This document shows, piece by piece, positions 1-8,632 of a stretch of 64,000 nt of DNA. Within the stretch, counting starts at the first letter, position 1; each line of letters begins with the position of its first letter. The DNA comes from Candidatus Riesia pediculicola. GTDB lineage: Bacteria; Pseudomonadota; Gammaproteobacteria; Enterobacterales; Enterobacteriaceae. The notes beneath the pieces are model-generated. The model was not told the DNA's origin. It was given only the letters and a program-made list of their open reading frames with translations, and ran no database searches. The position numbers and the translations under genes are program-made. The stretch spans positions 510,390 through 574,389 of the forward strand of contig NZ_CP012841.1 of the NCBI RefSeq assembly GCF_002073915.1. The letters are read 5' to 3'.

Positions 1-912
1 GAATGGGTAAGAATACAGGATCAATATAACTGTATTTATTGCATTGCCGATCAACATTCCATTACTAAATTTGATAAAAAAAAATTATCGTTAGGAAAAA
101 ATATATTGGATACATTAGCAATATATATAGCTTGTGGAATTGATCCGAAAAAAAGTATAGTTTTCGTTCAATCTAAAGTTCCTCAACACTTTCAGCTAAA
201 TTGGGTTTTAAGTTGCTATACTCCTCTTGGAGAATTGAAAAGGATGACTCAGTTTAAAGAGAACTTTTCTATTTATGGAAATAGAATGAACATTGGAATT
301 TTAAATTATCCTGTTTTAATGGCTGCAGATATATTGTTGTATGGAGCTTCCTTAATTCCAGTAGGAATTGATCAAATGCAGCATATTGAGATATGTAGAA
401 GAATAGCTAATCGATTCAATAAAATTCATGGAAATGTTTTTAAAATTCCAAAGGCCATAATTGGTAAATTTAAAGTGATGGGAATCAAAAATCCAGAAAA
501 AAAGATGTCTAAATCTGACCATGATTCAAACAATGTTATAAAAATACTCGATAATCCAGAATTAATTATGAAAAAGATCAGATTAGCTTCAACTGATTCC
601 GAAAACCCTCCTAAAATATCCTTCGATATGAATAGAAAATCTGGAATTTCTAATTTGATTAATATTTTTTCAAGTTTGACTGAACTTCCCATTTTGGAAA
701 TAGAAAAACGTTTTTTCGGAAAAAACTATTTGTATTTTAAGAAGTGTGTTTGTAAAGTTTTGGTTCAAAAATTGAAGAGAATTCAAGAGAAATTCTTCTA
801 CGTTAGAAAAAAAGAGAAATTCTTAGAGAAAATCTTGCAGGAGGGATCAGAAAGAGCAAAGTTAATAGCGAAAGAAAATATGGAAAAAGTTTTTTCTTCT
901 ATTGGAATTTAA
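1..912 (+). CDS. trpS: Tryptophanyl-tRNA synthetase, 5' end cut off by the window
   Basis: Class I aminoacyl-tRNA synthetase that charges tRNA-Trp in the cytoplasm. The reading frame is open from base 1, so the gene begins before the window; 303 codons are present against 334 residues in E. coli, so roughly 27-30 N-terminal residues, including the HIGH-type signature, lie outside. Visible landmarks are YCIADQHSIT, ACGIDPKKS, the conserved PVLMAADILLY segment and the second class I signature KKMSKSD at about residues 166-172 of the visible part. It converges with sodA after a 71-bp gap. In E. coli trpS is not next to sodA, so this junction is a rearrangement. The first ATG in the window (position 106) is internal and not the start. 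Confidence 0.97.
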   Translation, partial: EWVRIQDQYNCIYCIADQHSITKFDKKKLSLGKNILDTLAIYIACGIDPKKSIVFVQSKVPQHFQLNWVLSCYTPLGELKRMTQFKENFSIYGNRMNIGILNYPVLMAADILLYGASLIPVGIDQMQHIEICRRIANRFNKIHGNVFKIPKAIIGKFKVMGIKNPEKKMSKSDHDSNNVIKILDNPELIMKKIRLASTDSENPPKISFDMNRKSGISNLINIFSSLTELPILEIEKRFFGKNYLYFKKCVCKVLVQKLKRIQEKFFYVRKKEKFLEKILQEGSERAKLIAKENMEKVFSSIGI

Positions 913-983
913 AAAATATACTTTGTTTTCTCTCTGATTCCTTCAGAAGATGATAAAAACTAATAAGTATTTTCAAAAATTTA

Positions 984-1616
984 TCATAACTTACTTTTTC
1001 CTATTAATAACCTATTTTCTGCTTCTTCCCAGTTTAATACATTCCAAAAGGATTGAATGTATTCCTTCTTACGATTTTGGTATTTTAAGTAATACGAATG
1101 TTCCCATAGATCTATTCCGAAAATTGGATAGTATGATGTAGAAGAATCATTGTACATAAACGGATTTTCTTGATTTGGAGTATTCATAATACTCAAATCT
1201 TCATTTTTCAAAACCAGCCAAGTCCATCCAGATCCAAAACAAGATATGGCTTTTTTCTCAAATTTTTCTTTAAATTTTTTTATGTTCTCGAATTTAGATT
1301 CAATAACGTATTGCATTTTTTGACTTAAATTCGTCCCTATTTTTAATCCTTTAAAAAAAATTTCATGATTTATCACCCCTCCAGCATTATTCCTTAATAA
1401 AATTTTTAAATCTTGATTCGATATCATATTTAAATTTTGAATCAGATTGAATAGATCGTACTTTTTGAGATTTTTGTCTATCTCTTGTAACAATTGATTG
1501 GTGTTATTTACGTATGTTCGATAATGCATTTCATAATGTAAAAATATTGTTCTTTCATCTAGAAAAGGTTCTAAATCCCGATATCCATACGATAACTTTA
1601 GTGAAGTATGTTTCAT
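984..1616 (-). CDS. sodA: Superoxide dismutase, Mn type
   Basis: Converts superoxide to hydrogen peroxide and oxygen in the cytoplasm. The protein has 210 residues (E. coli SodA 206). All four metal ligands can be placed: His in FLHYEMHYRTYVNN, His in NNAGGVINHE, and Asp and His in GIDLWEHSYY. The Gln in TPNQENP sits where Mn-type enzymes carry their second-shell Gln, favouring SodA over SodB. A GGAG ribosome-binding site lies just upstream of the ATG at 1616. It is the only oxidative-stress enzyme in the window. The Mn assignment is by motif and not certain. Confidence 0.95.
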   Translation of the reverse strand: MKHTSLKLSYGYRDLEPFLDERTIFLHYEMHYRTYVNNTNQLLQEIDKNLKKYDLFNLIQNLNMISNQDLKILLRNNAGGVINHEIFFKGLKIGTNLSQKMQYVIESKFENIKKFKEKFEKKAISCFGSGWTWLVLKNEDLSIMNTPNQENPFMYNDSSTSYYPIFGIDLWEHSYYLKYQNRKKEYIQSFWNVLNWEEAENRLLIGKSKL

Positions 1617-1836
1617 ATTTTCTCCAAAAAAATTCTTTTTTTAAGAAATTATCTCATTCTAACAAAAAAAATGTAGCTTGATAAGATTTTATCTTTTCGT
1701 TTATTTAATTTAACTTATATAATTTAGTGAAATAAATAATGTTCTACAGGTATCGTTTTGAGATTAAAGAGTAATTTTTAAGAATATCGAAATATTTATA
1801 AATTTCTTTTTGGAAAAATTAATTTCATTAATTAAC

Positions 1837-3303
1837 TCACTTTTTCCAAAAAATTGGAGTGAACAAAATTAATAAAGTGAATATTTCTAATCTTCCAAAT
1901 AACATAGTAAATATCAGAATCCATTTTCCAGCAAAATTCATATTTATGAAATTTTCTGAGAAATCTCCCAGAGCAGGTCCAAAATTATTTAAAGTTGCTA
2001 CAATTGAAGAGAAAGCAGAAAATTCATCTACTCCAGTTGAAATTAATAAAAGCAAACTAGAGATGAATATTAATACGTAAGAAGAAAAGAAACCCCATAT
2101 AGTATCTATATTTTTTTCTGATAGAATTCTATGATTATTATAATTTATTTTGATAGTATATATTGCGTTCGGATGAACTAAACGTTTTAATTCTGTTGAA
2201 ACTTGAAAAAACAGTAATAAAATTCTAATAACTTTTAGTCCTCCTCCAACTGATCCAGAACATCCTCCTATAAAAGTAGAAAAGAGAAGTAACATTTGCA
2301 AAAAAAGTGGTAGTGTTTCGATATTATCGATACTAAATCCAGCAGTTGTAGAAGAAGAAATCACTTGAAAAAAAGATTGATGAATAATTGTTAATATTGA
2401 TTTATTTCCAGAAGAATGATACAAGGAGACAATCAAAACAACTACGACTAATAAAACTTGAAAAAAAATAAATGTTTTAAATTCTAAATCGTTCCAATAA
2501 ATTTTCAAACTCTTCCCAGAGAGAACTAAAAAATGTAAATTAAAATTACAACTTGATACTAGCAAAAAAAACAACACTATATCATTTATCCAAATATTTT
2601 TAAAATATCCTATATTCTCGTCATGTGTAGAAAATCCACCTAAAGAGATAATCGAAAAACTATGTGAAATAGCGTCAAAAAAATCCATTCCAGCTATCCA
2701 TAATAGTATCGTACATATGATCGTTAAAAGAATATAAATTGACCACAAGGTTTTTGCTGTTTTAGATGCCCTCGGATGAATTTTATTTTCTTTTATAGGT
2801 CCAGAGATTTCTGCTTTGTACAGCTGAAATCCCCCAGATATTCCGAATAACGGAAATATCGCTATTGCCAATACTATTATTCCCATTCCACCCAACCATT
2901 GTAACATCTGTCTATAAAATAATATAGACTTTGGAAGATCATTCAATTGAATTAGATTTGTTGCTCCGGTTGTAGTTAGTCCAGAAAAGGATTCAAAAAA
3001 AGCATCTGTTACCGATATATTCGGTTGATCTAAAAATATGAAAGGAAGAGATCCTAAACTTCCTAGAACCACCCAAAATAAAGAGACTACTAAAAATCCT
3101 TCCTTCTGACTCAATTCTCGATTTCTATTTTTATTAGGAACCCATAAAATCAATCCAACTAATAAAGTGACTAGGAAAGTATGAATGAAAGAGCGTTCTG
3201 TTTTATCTTGATAAAAGAGAGAAACCAATCCTGGAATGACCATGGTTATGGAAAACATTACAAACAATAATCCAATAATTCTGATTATATTTTTAAAATC
3301 CAT
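1837..3303 (-). CDS. trkH: Potassium uptake channel protein TrkH
   Basis: Membrane subunit of the Trk potassium importer. From the ATG at 3303 it has 488 residues (E. coli 483) and aligns end to end, starting MDFKNIIRIIGLLFV. The first pore-loop filter is seen as SGLTTTGATN, and later pore loops as SLGGFSTHDENIGYF, SSSTTAGFS and LNNFGPALG. A TTG 12 bases upstream (3315) would add four residues, but the ATG matches the family start. In E. coli trkH lies downstream of ubiD, fre, fadAB, pepQ and yigZ; here it follows ubiD directly, so the intervening genes were deleted. The regulatory partner TrkA is not in this window. Confidence 0.95.
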   Translation of the reverse strand: MDFKNIIRIIGLLFVMFSITMVIPGLVSLFYQDKTERSFIHTFLVTLLVGLILWVPNKNRNRELSQKEGFLVVSLFWVVLGSLGSLPFIFLDQPNISVTDAFFESFSGLTTTGATNLIQLNDLPKSILFYRQMLQWLGGMGIIVLAIAIFPLFGISGGFQLYKAEISGPIKENKIHPRASKTAKTLWSIYILLTIICTILLWIAGMDFFDAISHSFSIISLGGFSTHDENIGYFKNIWINDIVLFFLLVSSCNFNLHFLVLSGKSLKIYWNDLEFKTFIFFQVLLVVVVLIVSLYHSSGNKSILTIIHQSFFQVISSSTTAGFSIDNIETLPLFLQMLLLFSTFIGGCSGSVGGGLKVIRILLLFFQVSTELKRLVHPNAIYTIKINYNNHRILSEKNIDTIWGFFSSYVLIFISSLLLLISTGVDEFSAFSSIVATLNNFGPALGDFSENFINMNFAGKWILIFTMLFGRLEIFTLLILFTPIFWKK

Positions 3304-3699
3304 GATTGATATCAATGATTAAATATTAGCGCATCCTATAGAGGATTGATTTTTTGAATCTTTCGAAAAATTGTAACTCAGTTTTAAACCGAAATTACAT
3401 AAGCATATTTTTTTGGAAAAATTAAAAAACTTGATATTTTTTACAAATCACCAAATTTTCTATATTAAAAAGAAGAACCTTTTGAAATTTATTTTAAAGA
3501 TACGCTTTGATACGATGATTTAAAAGAAATTAAATTTTTCTCAATAATTTTTTCAGAAATTAAATATATCCGTATTGGACAATATTTACTCGAGAATAAT
3601 ATTGAGAATCTTTCAATTTTCTCATAGAACTCTATTTATAGAAGTTTTAAGAAAAAGATCAATTTGGTTTTAACTGATTTTTTCAAATTCAAAATATTT
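3304..3699. other. Eroded spacer between trkH and ubiD
   Basis: About 396 bases of very AT-rich DNA with no credible reading frame, tRNA or strong hairpin. In E. coli this interval holds fre, fadA, fadB, pepQ and yigZ, so it is probably the residue of those deleted genes. No recognisable remnant remains. Confidence 0.5.
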
Positions 3700-5172
3700 T
3701 TAGATTTTCAAATGTTTCCAGATTTTTTCAACTTTTTTTTCTATAGATTTTTTCATTTTGATAGTTCTTCCCCATGCTCTATTTGTTTCTCCTGGAAACT
3801 TATTAGTAGCATCAATCCCCATCTTCGAACCTAATCCTTCTATTTCTGAAGAAAAATCAAGATAATCTATTGGTGTATTTTTTATCAAAAATACATCTCT
3901 ACTTGGATCTGATCTAGTAGATATTGCCCAAATCACTTCCTTCCAGTCTCTTGCATTAATATCTTCATCGCAAACTATAATGAATTTAGTATATATAAAT
4001 TGTTTTAAATACGTCCATATTCCCATCATTACTTGTCTGGCTTGCCCTGAATACTCCTTTTTGATTGTAACAATCGCAAATCTATATGAACACGCTTCAT
4101 AAGGAAGGTAAAAATCTACAATTTCAGAAAATTTTTTTTTCAGTATTGGTATTAATATTTCATTCATTGCAATCCCTAAAACGCTCGGTTCATCTAAAGG
4201 TCTTCCAGAATAAGTAGAGTGATAAATGTAATCATTTCTTTTAGTAATGTGTGTAACAGTGAACACTGGAAATTTTTCCACTGTTCCATAATATCCAGTA
4301 TGATCTCCATGTGGACCTTCTTGAGAATATTCTTCAGGATGAATATATCCTTCTAAAATTAGTTCAGAGCTTGCTGGCACATGAATAGGAATGGAAATAC
4401 ATTTTGTAACTTCTGATCTATAACCTCTTAAGATTCCAGCAAAAGCATATTCAGAAATTTCATTAGGAATAGGAATAACAGCTGAAAGAATAGTAGCTGG
4501 ATCTGCTCCAATGGATACCGCAATTGGAAAGGGTTGGGATGGATATTTTTTTTTCCAAATATAAAAATCTGAAGCTCCACCTCTTTGTGGTAGCCATCTC
4601 ATAATTAGCTTGTTTTCAGAGAGCAATTGTTGTCGATATATTCCTAAATTATATCGATTTAAATTTTGGTTTTTAGTAATTGTAATTCCAAAAGTTATAA
4701 GAGGTGCGACATCTTTAGGCCAACATCGCATGATCGGTATATCGAATAAATTTATATTATTTTCTTTTAAAATAACTTCTTGACAGACTGCTCTTTTAAC
4801 ATTTTTTACATTTGTAAACCAAATACTTTTTAACTTTTTTAATCTTTTCATAAATCCAGAAAAATTTTTTGGAGCATTTGGTTCTTTTAAAAAAGCTATT
4901 AATTTTCCTATTTTTTTTAAAGATTGGGTGTCATTTCCTCCTATGCTCATCGCGATTCTTTCAACTGTTCCAAATAAATTGCATAAAACTCTTTTTTTAA
5001 AAAATCCGGTTGGATTTTCAAAAAGTAAAGCAGGACCTTTAGAATGTATTGATCTTCTTGAAAGTTCAGTCATTTCTAAATTTGGATCAACTTTTTGTCG
5101 AACTTTTTTAAGTTTATTTTTTTTTTCTAAAAAGTTTAGAAAATCTCTTAGACTTCTGTATCCATTTTTCAT
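3700..5172 (-). CDS. ubiD: 3-octaprenyl-4-hydroxybenzoate decarboxylase UbiD
   Basis: Decarboxylates polyprenyl-hydroxybenzoate in ubiquinone synthesis using prenylated FMN. The protein has 490 residues (E. coli 497) and is collinear throughout. Diagnostic stretches are [44 protein letters not shown], the active-site segment [29 protein letters not shown] and the C-terminal [17 protein letters not shown]. UbiX, which makes the cofactor, is not in this window. It lies downstream of ubiE and ubiB on the same strand, 110 bp after ubiB, probably in one transcript. The ATG at 5172 gives a start matching the family. Confidence 0.97.
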   Translation of the reverse strand: MKNGYRSLRDFLNFLEKKNKLKKVRQKVDPNLEMTELSRRSIHSKGPALLFENPTGFFKKRVLCNLFGTVERIAMSIGGNDTQSLKKIGKLIAFLKEPNAPKNFSGFMKRLKKLKSIWFTNVKNVKRAVCQEVILKENNINLFDIPIMRCWPKDVAPLITFGITITKNQNLNRYNLGIYRQQLLSENKLIMRWLPQRGGASDFYIWKKKYPSQPFPIAVSIGADPATILSAVIPIPNEISEYAFAGILRGYRSEVTKCISIPIHVPASSELILEGYIHPEEYSQEGPHGDHTGYYGTVEKFPVFTVTHITKRNDYIYHSTYSGRPLDEPSVLGIAMNEILIPILKKKFSEIVDFYLPYEACSYRFAIVTIKKEYSGQARQVMMGIWTYLKQFIYTKFIIVCDEDINARDWKEVIWAISTRSDPSRDVFLIKNTPIDYLDFSSEIEGLGSKMGIDATNKFPGETNRAWGRTIKMKKSIEKKVEKIWKHLKI

Positions 5173-5282
5173 GTATAAATGATAATTCTTGTAAGAAGAT
5201 TAATGTTCATTTTAATAAAAAATATCTAATCACTATAGATTGTTCTTATGAGTTGGAAAACAGATATCAAATAGTCTTATGT

Positions 5283-6866
5283 TCAGTCATATAAAAATAG
5301 ATGTTTAAAAATCTCTTTTTTTGAATAGATTAACCAAAAAAGAAAAAGAAAAATCTTAAAAATTGAGCATAAAAAAATTAATCCCATGATGCATGTTAAT
5401 CGATTTACTTTTTTAGAATTTTTTAATAATAATTGACTGTTTTTTTTTTCAATGTTTTTCATATAAAAGTCATTAAACTTTAGAAATTTATCAATTAGAT
5501 CTGGAAATTTAATAAAGTATTCTAAAAGAATGGGAATTTTTTTCTTTATTTTATTTAGAAAAGATGAAATTTTCAATTGTTGATGCAACCATCCCTCAAT
5601 AAAAGGTTTTGCAGTTTTCCAAAGATCTAAACTGGGATATAACTTTTTTCCTAAACTTTCTACGTATAACAAATTTTTTTGAAGCAAGACAAGTTGAGGA
5701 TGAATCTTGATATCAAAATTGTTTAATATTCGAAATAATTGTAATAAAAACTTTCCGAAAGAAATTTCTGAAATTGGTTTTCTAAAGATTGGTTCACATA
5801 TGGTTCGTATAAAAAGTTCTATTTCGTCAATTTCAGATTCTTCTTTATTTTCTTTATCAGATAATTCAAATAAAGATTCCGCTATTTTTCGATAGTTTCT
5901 GTTAAAGAAATTGATAAAGTTCTTTGCAAGAAAATATCTGTTTTGTTTGGTTAAAGATCCGACAATTCCACAATCAACACCAATATATCTTGAAGATTTA
6001 TAATCAACTAATATATTTCCCGGATGCATATCTGCATGAAAAAAGTTGTCTCGAAAAATTTGTTTAAAAAATATCTTTACTCCATTTTCAGCGAGTTTCT
6101 TTAGATTTAAATTATATTTATTCAATTTTTTCGTATTTAAAATTGAAATTCCATAGATTCTTTCTGCAATCATTATATTTTTTCTGGAATGTTCTATGTA
6201 TATTTTCGGTATATATAACATAGGATCATCTCTAAAATTTCTTCTTAATTGAATGGTATTCACAGACTCATTTAAAAGATTTAACTCATTAAAGATAGTT
6301 TTTTTATATTCTTTTATAAGATCTTCGATCTGAACACATTTTATTTTATAAAATAATTTTATCCATTTAGCTAGTTTGGAGAGCAACTTAATGTCTATCT
6401 CTATTATCGGTATGATATCGGGTCGAATTACCTTAATTACAACTGATATATTATTTTTTCTTAAAATCGCAGAATGAACTTGAGAAATGGATGCAGATGC
6501 TATAGGATTTTCATTAAAATGAATAAATATTTTTTCAAAATTTTTTCCTAAAGATTTTTCAATATATGTTTTTGCTAGTTTTCCGTCAAATGCTTTTACT
6601 TTATTTTGAAGTAAAGACAATTGTTTGCAAATATTCCTTGAAAACAAATCATCTCTTGTAGATAGAAACTGTCCTAATTTAATCCATACTGGACCAAGCT
6701 CTTGAAAACTTAAACGAATTCTTTTTGCAAGTGACTTTTTTGATTTTATAAAGAAAGGAAAAATTTTAACTTTTCTATTCAGAAGAATTTCCAATAATCT
6801 ATATTTTAAGAAAATCTTAAATACAAAAAAAATTCTTCTTATTTCTTTCATTTTTATATGAAACAT
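5283..6866 (-). CDS. ubiB: Ubiquinone biosynthesis ATPase/kinase-like protein UbiB
   Basis: Atypical kinase of the ABC1/ADCK family needed for ubiquinone synthesis at the inner membrane. It has 527 residues (E. coli 546). The family KxGQ motif is present as WIKLGQFLSTR near residue 60, followed by ASASISQVH, VVIKVIRPDI, FFHADMHPGNI and GVDCGIVG, which cover the alanine-rich loop, the nucleotide-binding lysine, the catalytic loop and the metal-binding motif. The C-terminus keeps a hydrophobic stretch (about residues 490-515) that fits the family's membrane anchor. A second ATG at 6851 (MKEIRRIFF) is an equally plausible start and resembles the E. coli N-terminus more closely. It lies 78 bp downstream of ubiE. 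Confidence 0.95.
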   Translation of the reverse strand: MFHIKMKEIRRIFFVFKIFLKYRLLEILLNRKVKIFPFFIKSKKSLAKRIRLSFQELGPVWIKLGQFLSTRDDLFSRNICKQLSLLQNKVKAFDGKLAKTYIEKSLGKNFEKIFIHFNENPIASASISQVHSAILRKNNISVVIKVIRPDIIPIIEIDIKLLSKLAKWIKLFYKIKCVQIEDLIKEYKKTIFNELNLLNESVNTIQLRRNFRDDPMLYIPKIYIEHSRKNIMIAERIYGISILNTKKLNKYNLNLKKLAENGVKIFFKQIFRDNFFHADMHPGNILVDYKSSRYIGVDCGIVGSLTKQNRYFLAKNFINFFNRNYRKIAESLFELSDKENKEESEIDEIELFIRTICEPIFRKPISEISFGKFLLQLFRILNNFDIKIHPQLVLLQKNLLYVESLGKKLYPSLDLWKTAKPFIEGWLHQQLKISSFLNKIKKKIPILLEYFIKFPDLIDKFLKFNDFYMKNIEKKNSQLLLKNSKKVNRLTCIMGLIFLCSIFKIFLFLFWLIYSKKEIFKHLFLYD

Positions 6867-6944
6867 AACTTCTTTAAAGGATCTTGATAAGAGAATATTT
6901 CAAGAGAATTTTTTAAATAAAAATGAGCTCTTTTTAAACGATGA

Positions 6945-7661
6945 TCAATTGAATATGGTTTTATATCCTACATGAATCGAAACTATTCCTCCAATCAAGT
7001 TCAAGTAATTGACTTTTTTAAATCCAGATTTTTCAATCATTTTTTTCAAATAATTTTGATCAGGATGAACTTGTATAGATCGTATTAAATATTGATAACT
7101 GTGAAAATTGTCAAAAAATAATAATCCAAGATACGGTAAAAAAAAGGAGTATATAGAATATAACTTCTTTAAAGTTTTGGAGGATGGCTTAGAAAATTCT
7201 AGTATTACCAATTTTCCTCCTGTTTTCAAAACTCTAAAAATGGATTTAAGAGATTTTTCTTGATCTTGAATGTTTCTTAGTCCAAAAGAAACTACTACAA
7301 CATCGAAAGAAAAGTCTTCAAAAGGTAAATTTTCTGCAGAAGCTTGAATATAGTATATATTTTTTATTAAACCGAGGTTTCTTATTTTTCTTTTTCCAAT
7401 TTCTATCATACGTTTGTTAATATCTACTAAAAATATTTTTCCAGAATTTTTAAGAATTTTTGCAAATTTTATTGTTAAATCTCCGGTGCCTCCAGCTAAA
7501 TCAAGAACTGTATGGTTTTGTTTTAAATTACAAACTTTTACCGCAACATTTTTCCAAATTCTATGTGTACCAAGTGACATCATATCATTCATTAGGTCGT
7601 AATGATCGGATGAATGGTTAAAAATTGATTTGATATATTGATTGGATATTCTGTTAAACAT
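6945..7661 (-). CDS. ubiE: Ubiquinone/menaquinone C-methyltransferase UbiE
   Basis: SAM-dependent methyltransferase acting late in quinone synthesis. It has 238 residues (E. coli 251), with a shortened N-terminus. The SAM-binding motif I reads VLDLAGGTGDLT at about residues 53-64; FDVVVVSFGLRNI and GGKLVILEFSKP are the family's later motifs. It is the first gene of the minus-strand ubiE-ubiB-ubiD-trkH run, which preserves E. coli order. UbiJ, normally between ubiE and ubiB, is absent; the gap to ubiB is only 78 bp. Retention of three ubi genes implies that the symbiont still makes its own ubiquinone for respiration. Confidence 0.96.
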   Translation of the reverse strand: MFNRISNQYIKSIFNHSSDHYDLMNDMMSLGTHRIWKNVAVKVCNLKQNHTVLDLAGGTGDLTIKFAKILKNSGKIFLVDINKRMIEIGKRKIRNLGLIKNIYYIQASAENLPFEDFSFDVVVVSFGLRNIQDQEKSLKSIFRVLKTGGKLVILEFSKPSSKTLKKLYSIYSFFLPYLGLLFFDNFHSYQYLIRSIQVHPDQNYLKKMIEKSGFKKVNYLNLIGGIVSIHVGYKTIFN

Positions 7662-8037
7662 ATATGACGTTAATTCTTTTTAATTTTCTTTGCTTTCAAT
7701 TGATTTAATGTTGCTAAAAACAATTTTGACTCGTTTTCTTAATTCTAAAGATTCCAAAGATACATAACTTTCAATTATCAATTTTCCTTCTGAGGTTTTT
7801 CATGGATATCTCTTATTTAAGAAGGTCTTATTAGAAAAGGTTTTTCTTAATTTCTGAATTTAAGAAGCAATGTAGAATTCATTGTTTCTTAACATATTTA
7901 TTTTTCGGAATTATAATTCTTTTTTTATTTGAAACTTTTGGTAAAGTATTTCAAGAGCGGATGAAATTCTTCTATTTTTAATTTCAAAGTTACGACTTTT
8001 TGAAGTTCTAAATTTAAATTTTTTTGTTGTTAATGAG
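7662..8037. other. Spacer upstream of ubiE containing one strong hairpin
   Basis: A 376-bp AT-rich interval that should hold the ubiE promoter on the minus strand, though no promoter can be singled out in such AT-rich DNA. The only distinct structure is the inverted repeat at 7860-7892. No protein-coding remnant is recognisable. Confidence 0.4.
7860..7892. repeat. 13-bp-stem hairpin
   Basis: TTAAGAAGCAATG at 7860-7872 pairs with CATTGTTTCTTAA at 7880-7892 with a single wobble-type mismatch and a 7-base loop. No T-run follows on either strand, so a standard intrinsic terminator is not evident. It could end the minus-strand transcript of the small ORF at 8038-8283 or act as a transcript-stabilising structure. 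Confidence 0.55.
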
Positions 8038-8283
8038 TTAATTTGACTTATAAGAGTGCAAAGTAATGTTGGAAATATAAAGATGATTCAATAAAGAATA
8101 AAAATATTGTTTTTCTAAGAATATTTCTAATTTTTTCAAAATAAGCTTTAATTTTTCGTTCGGTTTTCTTGTATCATTTTCTAGCACAATATATCTAATC
8201 AAATAAGAACTACATTTGGAATCAAATAATGAAATTTTTTTAAATGTTAAAAAAGTTCTCTTTGATATTTTTATTTTTATCAT
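8038..8283 (-). CDS. Small hypothetical protein (81 aa), unrecognised
   Basis: I do not recognise this protein. It has 81 residues, is rich in Lys, Leu, Ile and Ser, contains a single Cys (Cys24) and shows no transmembrane stretch or known motif; the middle (about residues 40-60, PNEKLKLILKKLEIFLEKQ) could form an amphipathic helix. In favour of reality are an AGGA ribosome-binding site about 7 bases before the ATG at 8283 and the lack of any overlapping gene. Against it are the short length, the AT-driven composition and its position between two map blocks (ubiE and thrA) where decaying DNA is expected. It may be a true small gene, a decayed remnant or chance. Confidence 0.35.
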   Translation of the reverse strand: MIKIKISKRTFLTFKKISLFDSKCSSYLIRYIVLENDTRKPNEKLKLILKKLEIFLEKQYFYSLLNHLYISNITLHSYKSN

Positions 8284-8632
8284 GATTCAATCCTGTTTTT
8301 AGGAAGAAAAATTTTTGAGAAGTAATTTATTTTTTATGTTTAAAAATTTATGATCTATTAGAGAATAACTATTTTGTAAGAGGGTATTCTTTTGAAGAAA
8401 CATTCATTTTTATTCTGATTTAACAAACTTCTTTTCAAGCAAGATAAGGTTAGCTCTTTGCGTTACAGAAATTATTTCAGAATTTATTCGTCATTTCAGT
8501 ATTCTCTCAATTTAAATCTATTTTATTTGAGGTTTAAAGAAGATCGTATGGAAAAACTACAAGAACTTTTTGTAGAATCGATTATGTGAACGACACGATA
8601 CAAAATTACTTTTGATTTTCTTTAGGGGATTT
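8284..8632. other. Spacer upstream of thrA
   Basis: A 349-bp AT-rich interval. I looked for a thrL-like leader peptide rich in Thr and Ile codons and an attenuator, and found neither. A weak hairpin, CTACAA (8557-8562) with TTGTAG (8570-8575), is not followed by a T-run. An AGGGG ribosome-binding site for thrA ends the interval. Loss of attenuation would fit a symbiont with little amino-acid regulation. Confidence 0.4.

Noticed and set aside
950-1141. Open frame on the plus strand with a hydrophobic start
   Set aside because: It lies mostly antisense to the C-terminus of sodA, which is certain; composition explains the hydrophobic run.
3304-3699. Search for rnpB, ffs, ssrA or other structural RNA in the longer spacers
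   Set aside because: All long spacers are uniformly AT-rich with no extended GC-rich conserved cores; none shows the motifs expected of these RNAs.
8540-8580. Possible thr attenuator hairpin upstream of thrA
   Set aside because: The stem is only six pairs, no T-run follows, and there is no leader peptide rich in Thr and Ile codons.
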